Source: Methanomassiliicoccus sp. (lineage in GTDB: Archaea > Thermoplasmatota > Thermoplasmata > Methanomassiliicoccales > Methanomassiliicoccaceae). From it: a DNA stretch of 64,000 bases. Positions 1 through 6,934 of the stretch are shown here, in pieces. The notes below the pieces were generated by a model. That model saw nothing but the letters and a program-made list of their open reading frames with translations, ran no database searches and was not told the origin of the DNA. The first letter of the stretch is position 1. Each line of letters opens with the position of its first letter. Where the stretch lies: positions 124,001-188,000 of the forward strand of contig JAWQJJ010000005.1 of assembly GCA_033485155.1 (NCBI GenBank), in the 5' to 3' direction. The position numbers and the translations under genes were made by a program.

Positions 1-1
1 C

Positions 2-367
2 GATGTCGATCGACGTCTAGACGAACGCATGGTAGAGATCGCCCGATCCGGGGACGATCTCCTTCTGGAAGGGCGCCTCACCGCCCACATGCTGACCATG
101 CACGGCATCCCGGCCTTTAGGGTGTACATGGGAGCTGACCTCGAGGTCCGCGCGGCCCGAGTAGTAGAGAGGGAGGGGGGCACCCAGGCCCAGAGGAAGC
201 AGGAGATCGTGGAGAGAGAAAAATGCGAGGCCCGCCGGTACCGCGCCTATTATGATATTGATATAAACGACCGGAACATCTACGATCTGGTGATCGATAC
301 CACTGATAAGACCCCTGAGCAGGTGTCTGAACTCATCTGCGACGCGGCGGTGGCCTACCATGGCTGA
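2..367 (+). CDS. cmk: Cytidylate kinase (archaeal CMP kinase), C-terminal part
   Basis: This is the C-terminal part of an archaeal (d)CMP kinase, which phosphorylates CMP/dCMP to the diphosphates in the cytoplasm. The frame is open to the left edge, so the true start lies outside the window; the first in-frame ATG (29) falls inside the conserved region. Visible family features are the LEGRL segment after the Asp/Arg-rich stretch, the arginine-rich LID region and the YxIDxxDRxxYDLVIDT segment typical of the family. The stop overlaps the start of cbf5 by 8 bases. cmk followed by cbf5 is a common archaeal order, so the two are probably co-translated. Confidence 0.88.
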   Translation, partial: DVDRRLDERMVEIARSGDDLLLEGRLTAHMLTMHGIPAFRVYMGADLEVRAARVVEREGGTQAQRKQEIVEREKCEARRYRAYYDIDINDRNIYDLVIDTTDKTPEQVSELICDAAVAYHG

Positions 368-1313
368 TGTGCTGATCCGTGACAAGAGCCCCCTGGGCGT
401 GAACGCCGGGAAGAAGCCGTCGGAGAGGACGATAGAGGAGCTCCTGGAGGCGGGGGTCATCATAATGGACAAGCCGATGGGTCCGACGTCCCATCAGGCG
501 ACGGCGTGGGTCCGGGACATCCTGCACATCGAGAAGATCGGCCACGGAGGCACTCTCGATCCCAAGGTGTCCGGCGTGTTGCCCATCGCCACCGGCCGCG
601 CGGTCCGCGCGCTCAACCTCGTACTGCGCTCGGACAAGGAGTACGTCTGCCTCATGCGCCTGCACCGCGACCGGAAAGAAGAGGACGTCCGCCAGGTCAT
701 GGCCACCTTCATCGGCCGGATCTACCAGACCCCCCCGGTGCGCTCGGCGGTCAAGCGGCAGATGCGGGTGCGGACGATCCATACGCTGAACATCCTCGAG
801 ATCAAGGGACGCGACGTCCTGTTCCGCGTGGAATGCGACGCCGGCACCTACATCCGGACGCTGTGCGTAGACATCGGCGATGCTCTAGGGGTGGGGGCGA
901 GTATGGAAGATCTCCGCCGAACGCGATCGGGAGACATGCTCGAGGACAAGGCAGTCACTCTGCAGGACATCAAGGACGCGTATGTCGAGTGGAAGGAAGG
1001 GGACGAGCGGTGGCTCCGTTCGATGCTCCTGCCCATCGAGGTGCTTTTCGACCCCCTGCCCAAGGTCGTCATCAAGGACAGCGCGGTGGACGCCGTGTGC
1101 CACGGCGCAGACCTCGCCGCGGTCGGAGTGGCCAAGGTGGACGCGGCGGTGAAGAAGGACGGCATGGTGGCGATGTTCACCGCCAAAGGAGAAGCGGTGG
1201 CAGTCGGCACGGCATCGATGTCCCCCGAGGAGATGGTAAGGGCCAAGGAAGGCGTGGCCGTCTCCACCGACCGCGTATACATGCCAGCCAGCACCTACCC
1301 CAAGATGTGGTAG
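360..1313 (+). CDS. cbf5: tRNA/rRNA pseudouridine synthase Cbf5 (TruB family)
   Basis: Cbf5 is the catalytic subunit of archaeal H/ACA ribonucleoproteins and also modifies U55 of tRNA. The TruB catalytic motif GGTLDPKVSGVL, with its essential aspartate, lies near residue 65. The conserved AGTYIRTL segment follows around residue 160, and the last ~80 residues look like a PUA RNA-binding domain. The 317-aa length is usual for archaeal Cbf5. The ATG at 360 overlaps the end of cmk, which supports translational coupling. A 282-aa open frame on the same strand across this gene is a high-GC shadow. Confidence 0.95.
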   Translation: MADVLIRDKSPLGVNAGKKPSERTIEELLEAGVIIMDKPMGPTSHQATAWVRDILHIEKIGHGGTLDPKVSGVLPIATGRAVRALNLVLRSDKEYVCLMRLHRDRKEEDVRQVMATFIGRIYQTPPVRSAVKRQMRVRTIHTLNILEIKGRDVLFRVECDAGTYIRTLCVDIGDALGVGASMEDLRRTRSGDMLEDKAVTLQDIKDAYVEWKEGDERWLRSMLLPIEVLFDPLPKVVIKDSAVDAVCHGADLAAVGVAKVDAAVKKDGMVAMFTAKGEAVAVGTASMSPEEMVRAKEGVAVSTDRVYMPASTYPKMW

Positions 1314-1391
1314 CGACCGCTGGGCATTCTTTCAGCCCAGATACTTATTCATAGATGTCCATTTTCAGTCGGTCGGACCAATCCGCCGTTC

Positions 1392-1425
1392 AGATTTAAT
1401 ACTCATCTCCGTCCGAACATGTTCG
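1392..1425 (+). promoter_or_regulatory. TATA box and palindromic operator candidate before the leader ORF/MFS gene
   Basis: A TATA-like element (ATTTAATAC, about 1393-1401) is followed by a perfect 12-base palindrome, CGAACATGTTCG, at 1414-1425. That is where transcription would start, about 8 bases before the leader ORF at 1433. A palindrome at the start site is typical of a repressor operator. The binding protein is unknown. Confidence 0.45.
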
Positions 1426-1432
1426 TCACCTA

Positions 1433-1510
1433 ATGGAAATAACCACCCAGGCATCTAGCTCGCAACGGCTCATCGGCTTGTCCGATGAGGTGAGGAGGGT
1501 TATTGAATGA
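1433..1510 (+). CDS. Possible 25-aa leader peptide coupled to the MFS transporter
   Basis: A short ORF starts with ATG about 30 bases after a TATA-like element, so it would be read leaderless. It ends with TGA at 1508-1510, which overlaps the transporter ATG at 1507 (ATGA arrangement). The peptide contains a SDEVRRVIE tail. Its 3' half holds an 8-bp hairpin, CTCATCGG/CCGATGAG (1470-1490), directly followed by the transporter's Shine-Dalgarno-like GAGGTGAGGAGG. The layout suggests that translating the leader controls access to the transporter start. No family was recognised, and conservation is the test of whether it is real. Confidence 0.4.
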   Translation: MEITTQASSSQRLIGLSDEVRRVIE

Positions 1511-2844
1511 CACTGGAAAAGAGTAAAGTACAGAAGGTCCTGCGATACCGGTGGGCGGTGTTCGGGATTATGGCGTTCGCCTACTTCTTTGTGTACTTCC
1601 ACAGGGTGTCCACATCGGTCGTCTCCAGCGACCTTCAGGACACTTTCGGAGTGGGCGCAGCGTCCATCGCGCTGTTGAGCTCGGCGTACTTCTACGCCTA
1701 TACCGTCATGCAACTACCGTCGGGCATACTGACGGACAGCTGGGGACCGCGCAGGACGGTGAGCCTGTTCACTCTCGTCGCTGCGGTCGGCGCCATACTG
1801 ACCGGGGTCGCCACGGACTTCGAACTGGTCATCGTCGGCCGTGTGATGATCGGCGTGGGCGTGGCCATGGTGTACATCCCCATCATGAAGATCCTGGCCA
1901 CCTGGTACCGCAAGAACGAGTTCGCCTCGCTCAGCGGAATCCTGCTGGCGGTCGGCAACATCGGTGCCCTGAGCGCCGCCGGCCCCCTGGGCATCCTGTC
2001 CGAAGCCATCGGTTGGCAGCAGGTGTTCTTCATACTTGGCGTCCTGTCCGTGGTGCTGGCCATTGTTGCCTACCTGATAATACGGGACCGCCCCGCGGAA
2101 ATGAACCTCCCGACCATCCAGGAGATCGAGGCCGAGGAGAAGGGGGAGCCTGTTCCCGAGGCCAAGGCGGCGGAGAAGATCCCCATGGTCAAGGCCCTGA
2201 AGATGACCTTCGGATCAGGCATGAACTTTTGGCCGCTGGCGATCTGGTTCTTCTTCATGTACGGCAGCATCATGGTGTACCAGGGACTGTGGGCCGGGCC
2301 GTTCTACAAGGATGTGCTGGGATGGGACAAGACGACCTACAGCACGGTGCTGACCTTCATCGGCATAGGCATGATCTTCGGATGCCCCCTGGCCGGAATA
2401 CTCTCGGATAAGGTCCTGAAATCCAGGAAGAAAGTACTGATCGTAGGCACTCTGATCTACACGGCGGTGTGGGGCATCATATGGCTTGCCGGGGCGCAGA
2501 TCACCAGCACTGTGGCGTGGATGGGCATCAACTTCCTGTTCGGCTTCTTCGGCGGGTTTTTCGTGGTGAGCTATGCCCAGATCAAGGAACTGTTTCCCAT
2601 CACCATCGTGGGTACCACTACTGCAGCGCTCAACATCTTTCCCTTCGCCGGGGGCGCTGTGCTGCAGCAGGTCTCTGGCCTCATGCTCACCACCCGCACC
2701 GCGGAGGGCTACCAGCTCATCTGGCTGTTCATGTTCGCCTGCATGCTGATCGCCTGCGTCGGGGCATTCCTCTCTCGGGAGAAGACCCATGTGCCGGAGA
2801 CCACCGCGACGGATGTGACCAAGAAGGGGCAGGCCTCCCATTAG
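1507..2844 (+). CDS. Major facilitator superfamily transporter
   Basis: This is a 445-aa integral membrane carrier with about 12 hydrophobic segments in two halves. The loop between TM2 and TM3 carries the MFS signature (SGILTDSWGPRRT, near residues 74-86). A charged cytoplasmic loop (EIEAEEKGEPVPEAKAAEK) separates the halves around residues 205-225. The N-terminal sequence resembles the organic anion/sugar-phosphate type of MFS. The substrate cannot be read from sequence. A methylcobamide:CoM methyltransferase-like gene follows 100 bases downstream, so uptake of a methylated compound is an attractive guess only. The start is fixed by a GAGG-rich ribosome site and overlap with the leader ORF. 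Confidence 0.85.
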   Translation: MTLEKSKVQKVLRYRWAVFGIMAFAYFFVYFHRVSTSVVSSDLQDTFGVGAASIALLSSAYFYAYTVMQLPSGILTDSWGPRRTVSLFTLVAAVGAILTGVATDFELVIVGRVMIGVGVAMVYIPIMKILATWYRKNEFASLSGILLAVGNIGALSAAGPLGILSEAIGWQQVFFILGVLSVVLAIVAYLIIRDRPAEMNLPTIQEIEAEEKGEPVPEAKAAEKIPMVKALKMTFGSGMNFWPLAIWFFFMYGSIMVYQGLWAGPFYKDVLGWDKTTYSTVLTFIGIGMIFGCPLAGILSDKVLKSRKKVLIVGTLIYTAVWGIIWLAGAQITSTVAWMGINFLFGFFGGFFVVSYAQIKELFPITIVGTTTAALNIFPFAGGAVLQQVSGLMLTTRTAEGYQLIWLFMFACMLIACVGAFLSREKTHVPETTATDVTKKGQASH

Positions 2845-2859
2845 GCTGCTAACGTCTTC

Positions 2860-2882
2860 GGGGGGTCCCCGCCCCCTTATTC
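2860..2882 (+). terminator. GC hairpin with T-rich tail after the MFS gene
   Basis: A GGGGG/CCCCC hairpin (2861-2865 with 2872-2876) is followed by TTATTCATT, 16 bases after the transporter stop. It may be a weak terminator separating the transporter from the methyltransferase gene. No clear long T-run is present. Confidence 0.35.
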
Positions 2883-2948
2883 ATTCATGCTAAGGATGCA
2901 AGTGAGAATATGATTACAAGATCAAAGAAGGACGAGAACGGAGTAACG

Positions 2949-3965
2949 ATGCGGGAACGCATGATGCGGGCCCTGGCATGCAAGGAGAACGACCGGCCTC
3001 CGGTGGCCGGCATGACCACGAGCGGAACGACCCAGCTCATGGACTACGCTGGAGCGGCGTGGCCCGAGGTGCACACTGATGCAGTCAAGATGTCCAAATT
3101 GGCGCTGGCGGCATACCCATTCCTGGGACTGGAATCGGCGCGGGTTCCGTACTGCCTCAGCTATGAGGCCGAGGCGCTGGGCTGCAAGGTCTTCCTGGGC
3201 ACCAAGAACAGCACCCCCATGGTGAAGGCGCATCCTTACCGGGACGATCCCGATGCTGAGCTGGTGCTCCCAAAGCGCTCGGAGATCCCCGAACTCGCCA
3301 GGAACAAGGTGGTGCTGGAGGCGGCCAAGCTAATGAAGGCCGGCGCGGGTGAGCTGCCGACCATCGTGGGCGTCACCGGGCCGTTCACCATCGCCGGCCA
3401 TCTGGTGGGAACGGAGAACCTTCTGTTGTGGGTGGCCACCGACCCGGAGAAGGTGCACAAGTTCGTCAAGTTCGCCGCCGAATATGAGAGAGAGTGGCTC
3501 AAGATCATCGACACCCTGGGCATTGACCTCATCCAGATGAGCGAACCATCCGCGTCCTGGGACATGCTGTCAGAGGAGATGTTCCGGGAGTTCGCCCTGC
3601 CCTACATCCGGGAGACATTTAGCGGAATGGAGAGCACCAAGAAGGTGCTGCACATCTGCGGCAACATGACCGAGGAGCTGGATAATATGGTGGCGACGGG
3701 GGCGGACGGGCTCAGCATCGAAGAGAAGAGCGACCCTTACCGCTCGGTCAAGCTCGTGAACCATCGGGCCGCCCTCATAGGCAACGTGGGCGTGGTGCGT
3801 CCACTGCTTCAGGGCACCCCGGAGCAGGTTCGCGAGATGACCATGAGGTCAGTGGACGCCGGGTTCAACATCATATCGGCCGGATGTGGCCTGTCGGCGA
3901 TGATCGACAAGGCCAACATCAAGGCCATGGTCGACACGGTGAAGAGCCTGCCCAAGAAGAAGTGA
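2949..3965 (+). CDS. Methylcobamide:CoM methyltransferase, MtaA/MtbA type (UroD superfamily)
   Basis: This family transfers the methyl group from a methylated corrinoid protein to coenzyme M in methylotrophic methanogenesis. The protein is a UroD-fold barrel. The zinc site is visible: an HIC (His-x-Cys) motif near the middle of the C-terminal half and a further Cys in SAGCGLS near the end. The segment GMTTSGTTQLMD near the N terminus is typical of MtaA/MtbA. I chose ATG 2949 (338 aa, the usual length) because GGAG sits six bases upstream; an in-frame ATG at 2910 would add 13 residues. Whether it serves methanol, methylamines or another donor cannot be decided, since no substrate-specific methyltransferase lies beside it. 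Confidence 0.85.
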   Translation: MRERMMRALACKENDRPPVAGMTTSGTTQLMDYAGAAWPEVHTDAVKMSKLALAAYPFLGLESARVPYCLSYEAEALGCKVFLGTKNSTPMVKAHPYRDDPDAELVLPKRSEIPELARNKVVLEAAKLMKAGAGELPTIVGVTGPFTIAGHLVGTENLLLWVATDPEKVHKFVKFAAEYEREWLKIIDTLGIDLIQMSEPSASWDMLSEEMFREFALPYIRETFSGMESTKKVLHICGNMTEELDNMVATGADGLSIEEKSDPYRSVKLVNHRAALIGNVGVVRPLLQGTPEQVREMTMRSVDAGFNIISAGCGLSAMIDKANIKAMVDTVKSLPKKK

Positions 3966-4021
3966 TCCCACGGCGGGGCGCGCCCATTCCCTTTTCCTCC
4001 CGCCCCGCCCGAAACCCTTTC

Positions 4022-4666
4022 TTAAGAGCGCGATAGGTAATCAGCCAGGACCTTGCGCTCGGCTCGCCTGAGAATGACGTTGAGGGTGGACTTGGAGCAC
4101 TTGATGCTGGGAGCCATCTCCTGCAGCGTGGTCCTCTGCGGAATGTCGTAGAACCCGAGGTCGAAGGCAAGTAACAGCGCTTGCTTCTGCCGGAAGGTGA
4201 GGGCGTTCCGCGACTCCTGTTCCCGGGTGCAGTGGACCTTGACGTCCCGACCGCTGTCCTTCAGCTCACCGATGAGCCGACGGATGGAGTCGGCGTCCGG
4301 TCCCATCAGATTCCATATCACGGTCCCATCCTCCCTCATGGTGCATGATTCCAGGAAGCAGTGCGAGCCGGTGATGATGTGGCATATGGCACAATCATGG
4401 TTGGAGACCATAGCGATATAGTCGCCGGGCGCGGTCTTGGAGATCTCGACAGTACACCAGTCACCGACCCGATCCTTGATGTCCGCAAGCTCGGTCTCGC
4501 ACAGCTCATGAGGTCCCTGGATCCTGACCAGGCTGTGCCCGAAACGCGGACCGACGGGGGCACATCGCAGCACGCTGACGCTCATGCCGCTCTTCACCAG
4601 GCTGGGCAGGAAGTTGCTGCAGATATGCTCGTTCACCATCTTGTACGATAGAATAACCCTCCGCAA
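4022..4666 (-). CDS. HTH_10 (Bat-type) transcriptional regulator
   Basis: This is a 214-aa DNA-binding regulator with a sensor-like N-terminal region (about 1-150) and a C-terminal helix-turn-helix of the bacterio-opsin-activator class. The latter is recognisable by LTFRQKQALLLAFDLGFYD, then a second helix pair ending CSKSTLNVILRRAERKVL. Several cysteines/histidines in the sensor half (CAICHI, CFLESC) could bind metal or sense redox. That is inference. The gene converges with the methyltransferase gene and is a candidate regulator of it or of its own divergent neighbour. Confidence 0.8.
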   Translation of the reverse strand: MRRVILSYKMVNEHICSNFLPSLVKSGMSVSVLRCAPVGPRFGHSLVRIQGPHELCETELADIKDRVGDWCTVEISKTAPGDYIAMVSNHDCAICHIITGSHCFLESCTMREDGTVIWNLMGPDADSIRRLIGELKDSGRDVKVHCTREQESRNALTFRQKQALLLAFDLGFYDIPQRTTLQEMAPSIKCSKSTLNVILRRAERKVLADYLSRS

Positions 4667-4773
4667 TCACACCACAGATGCTGTACATTACGGGAAAAGA
4701 AATAAACTTGCTCCGAAGGTCACGCAAGTCGGTTGATGTGTTAGAAATGCATAACAAATCTTAAATATCAAAG

Positions 4774-4792
4774 TTATGTATATCGCACATAA
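4774..4792. promoter_or_regulatory. AT-rich inverted repeat in the promoter of the DUF2178/HTH pair
   Basis: TTATGT (4774-4779) and ACATAA (4787-4792) form an inverted repeat around TATATCG. Further copies of ATAACATAAC and CATAAC lie on either side (4750-4810). This is the AT-rich promoter between divergently read regulators, and the repeats are the natural candidate operator of the small XRE-type protein encoded downstream. Confidence 0.35.
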
Positions 4793-4821
4793 AGTTAGAA
4801 TAACATAACATTGGTGATGTC

Positions 4822-5271
4822 ATGGAAATGACCGGTTCGAAAACCGAGGAAAAGAGCCCAGTGAGGGGAAACAAGAGCATTAGCATGGTCAGGGCGAGAA
4901 CGATAAGCATGGTGCTGGGCGGAGGGCTGCTGATCGCCTGTGGTATCCTTATGCTGATAGAGGACACCATAGACGACATCCTGTGGGTGGAAGTGTTCAT
5001 GGGGTTGGGCCTCTTCGGCGGTGGCCTGTTCGAGTACCTCGGCCTACGTAAGCCACTCAAGGACGAAAGGACCGCCCGGATCGGCACTCTGGCAGCGACC
5101 TACTCATGGTATACCGTGCTGGTCGTGGTCGGCTTCCTTAGCATGGTCTATGGTATGGGCGGGGGCCACAAGATCTCCATGTCTCAGGCTACCGGGGCCG
5201 TCCTCATTACCATGGTCATATCCATCATGGCCTTCAACTGGTACCTCGGTCGCAAAGGGGACGTGGAATGA
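4822..5271 (+). CDS. DUF2178 family membrane protein
   Basis: This is a 149-aa protein with four predicted membrane segments (near residues 30-49, 55-77, 88-112 and 118-140). A conserved charged loop, [13 protein letters not shown], after TM2 is the hallmark of DUF2178. Its function is unknown. Family members are commonly encoded next to a small XRE-type repressor, as here, where the next gene starts inside its stop codon. Such pairs look like membrane-signal plus regulator modules. The ATG follows GGTGAT with a three-base gap. Confidence 0.72.
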   Translation: MEMTGSKTEEKSPVRGNKSISMVRARTISMVLGGGLLIACGILMLIEDTIDDILWVEVFMGLGLFGGGLFEYLGLRKPLKDERTARIGTLAATYSWYTVLVVVGFLSMVYGMGGGHKISMSQATGAVLITMVISIMAFNWYLGRKGDVE

Positions 5272-5483
5272 GGACCACCATCAAGGAGCACCGGGCGCGG
5301 ATGGGCCTGACGCAGGAGCAACTAGCCGATAAGGTCGGAGTGAGGCGGGAGACCATCGTCTTCCTGGAGAAGGGTAAGTACAACCCCTCGCTCCGCCTCG
5401 CCCATGACGTGGCCTCTGTTCTGAGGGTCAAGATCGACGATCTATTCTTGTTCGACGACGAAGGTGCCGCTCACCAGGGGTGA
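5268..5483 (+). CDS. Small XRE-family helix-turn-helix regulator
   Basis: This 71-aa Cro/CI-type DNA-binding protein consists almost entirely of the HTH domain ([19 protein letters not shown], residues 12-30; [11 protein letters not shown] following). It ends with an acidic tail ([10 protein letters not shown]) typical of the small archaeal/Firmicute regulators paired with DUF2178 membrane proteins. It overlaps the upstream membrane-protein gene by four bases (ATGA), so the two proteins are probably made in a fixed ratio. It likely binds its own AT-rich promoter. Confidence 0.85.
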   Translation: MRTTIKEHRARMGLTQEQLADKVGVRRETIVFLEKGKYNPSLRLAHDVASVLRVKIDDLFLFDDEGAAHQG

Positions 5484-5514
5484 GATTAATCTAGGTTCCG
5501 GAGATTCAGGATCC

Positions 5515-6006
5515 ATGGCCGAGAGGACCGAGGGTCTTAGCATCGTGAAGGTCGATCGCAGCAACGCCGACCGGTACATCGAACTCATCAAAGCGCTAGC
5601 CGACTTCGAATCCCTCGACCCACCAGACGAAGAGGGAAAGGCAAGACTGATCCGGGATCTGACCTCCGATCCGCCCATGTTCCACGCCTACCTCGCCATG
5701 CTGGAGGGCGCCCCGGTCGGCTACCTGGCATTCTACTTTACCTACTCCACGTTCCTGGCCCGTCCGACGCTGTTCTTAGAGGATATTTTCATCCTGGAGG
5801 AGCACCGTAAGAAGGGGATCGGACGGGAGCTGTTCCGCTTCTGCGTGCGCGAGGCTGAACGCCGGGGATGTGGAAGGATGGAGTGGACCGCCCTCAACTG
5901 GAACACCCCAGCCCACCAGTTCTACGAGGGCATGGGGGCCAAGAAGCTAGACTGGTACCTCTTCCGCCTCGTTGCCGGGGATTTCAGCATAGCCCTGGAC
6001 CGCTGA
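5515..6006 (+). CDS. GNAT-family N-acetyltransferase (diamine acetyltransferase-like)
   Basis: This acetyl-CoA-dependent N-acetyltransferase has 163 aa from the ATG at 5515. The acetyl-CoA-binding motif A is clear: LEDIFILEEHRKKGIGRELF, with the R/Q-x-x-G-x-G pattern, followed by the NTPAHQFYEGMGAKKLDWY motif B. The arrangement resembles spermidine/spermine or thialysine acetyltransferases (SAT family). A polyamine or amino-acid analogue is a plausible substrate but not provable. A GTG start at 5464 would overlap the preceding regulator gene and add 17 unconserved-looking residues, so it was not chosen. Confidence 0.82.
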   Translation: MAERTEGLSIVKVDRSNADRYIELIKALADFESLDPPDEEGKARLIRDLTSDPPMFHAYLAMLEGAPVGYLAFYFTYSTFLARPTLFLEDIFILEEHRKKGIGRELFRFCVREAERRGCGRMEWTALNWNTPAHQFYEGMGAKKLDWYLFRLVAGDFSIALDR

Positions 6007-6031
6007 AGTCACTTAGAAGTGAAAGGTAAGC

Positions 6032-6277
6032 TCAGCGCTCGTACTTCGACTCCTCGATGCGGCGCTTCAGCGTCTCCTCTTCACTCTCTGATGCCATCTC
6101 CGGCGCCGTACTCTCCGCCTCGAGCTCTGGAGCAGCGGTTCCGTCACCCCAGATGTACAGCGGAGTAAGCTTACCGCACGCCCCGCAGCGCCGTATCCTG
6201 ACCACGAACAGGTTCAGACCGAAGTAGCCGGGGACGAACAGCCCGCCACATCGCCGGCAACGCCTTATGCTGGCCAT
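6032..6277 (-). CDS. Small zinc-ribbon protein with acidic tail
   Basis: This is an 81-aa protein. Two CxxC pairs (Cys7/Cys10 and Cys31/Cys34) frame a short beta-rich region and would bind one zinc. The C-terminal half is acidic and low in complexity and ends in a charged helix (ETLKRRIEESKYER). No specific family was recognised. It is divergent from the PH-domain gene pair and shares a 120-base promoter region with it. A role in nucleic-acid or protein binding is only a guess. Confidence 0.55.
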   Translation of the reverse strand: MASIRRCRRCGGLFVPGYFGLNLFVVRIRRCGACGKLTPLYIWGDGTAAPELEAESTAPEMASESEEETLKRRIEESKYER

Positions 6278-6338
6278 GACCGAACATGGCGATACATAAT
6301 ATATCTTAACGCTCGCGGGACCGAGCCATGTTCAGGTC
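6278..6338. promoter_or_regulatory. Divergent promoter flanked by a 13-base inverted repeat
   Basis: GACCGAACATGGC (6278-6290) and GCCATGTTCAGGTC (6325-6338) are inverted copies of each other apart from one extra base. Between them lies the AT-rich element ATACATAATATATC, which can serve as TATA box for the zinc-ribbon gene and/or the PH-domain pair. The repeat abuts the zinc-ribbon start codon. It is either an operator or a transcript hairpin. Confidence 0.35.
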
Positions 6339-6400
6339 TGTAAATGGTACGGTCACATTGAAGCCTTGGTCACGCATCCGGGACCCCTAGGGGTGCGCTC

Positions 6401-6934
6401 TTGGTCGATAATGGTGAAGTGAAGACAGGCGAAGCGGGCGAAGGTTATCGACGTCTGAACCGGAAATGCTTGCCCGCCATGTACCTCGGCAACGGGATCA
6501 CGTACGTCATTCTGCTGACCGTATTCCTTCTGGTAATGAACTACGCCCGGGAGGGGCTCGGTCCGGCTGGCGGCACCTTATGGCTAGTGGGCATCGCCGT
6601 GCTGGCGACGGTGCTCGTCTACATGCTGGCGGCACCGCAGGTCTTCTATGCCCGTTACCGGTACGTGATCACCAGGGACAAGGTGGACGTTCGCTACGGC
6701 GTCCTGGTTCTAAGACACATCCTGGTGCCCATTGAAAGGGTGCATCAGGTCGAGGTGACGAGAGGGCCGATCGATAACATGTTCGGACTGGGGCACGTCA
6801 GCATCACGACCGCCGGGGGCACTGCCAAGATCAGGTACCTGGAGATCGACGAGGCGGAGAAGATAGCGGACCGCCTAAACGAGCTGGTCGGCACCATGTT
6901 GCGAGAAAGGGAGGGAACGTGTCCGACCCCCTGA
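6401..6934 (+). CDS. PH-domain membrane protein (bPH2, YdbS-like)
   Basis: This 177-aa protein has two N-terminal membrane segments (about residues 25-45 and 52-75) followed by a bacterial PH-like domain. Its conserved core is visible as RYRYVITRDKVDVRYGV, PIERVHQVEVTRGPIDNMFGLG and VSITTAGGTAKIRYLEI. Pairs of YdbS/YdbT-like proteins are found in bacteria and archaea, and their role at the membrane is not well defined. The start is a TTG preceded by GGGGTG; a GTG six codons later is an alternative. The stop overlaps the next gene by 16 bases. Confidence 0.72.
   Translation: MVDNGEVKTGEAGEGYRRLNRKCLPAMYLGNGITYVILLTVFLLVMNYAREGLGPAGGTLWLVGIAVLATVLVYMLAAPQVFYARYRYVITRDKVDVRYGVLVLRHILVPIERVHQVEVTRGPIDNMFGLGHVSITTAGGTAKIRYLEIDEAEKIADRLNELVGTMLREREGTCPTP

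Noticed and set aside
506-1354. 282-aa plus-strand frame across cbf5
   Set aside because: Arg/Pro/His-rich low-complexity translation in another frame of a clear cbf5; a high-GC shadow.
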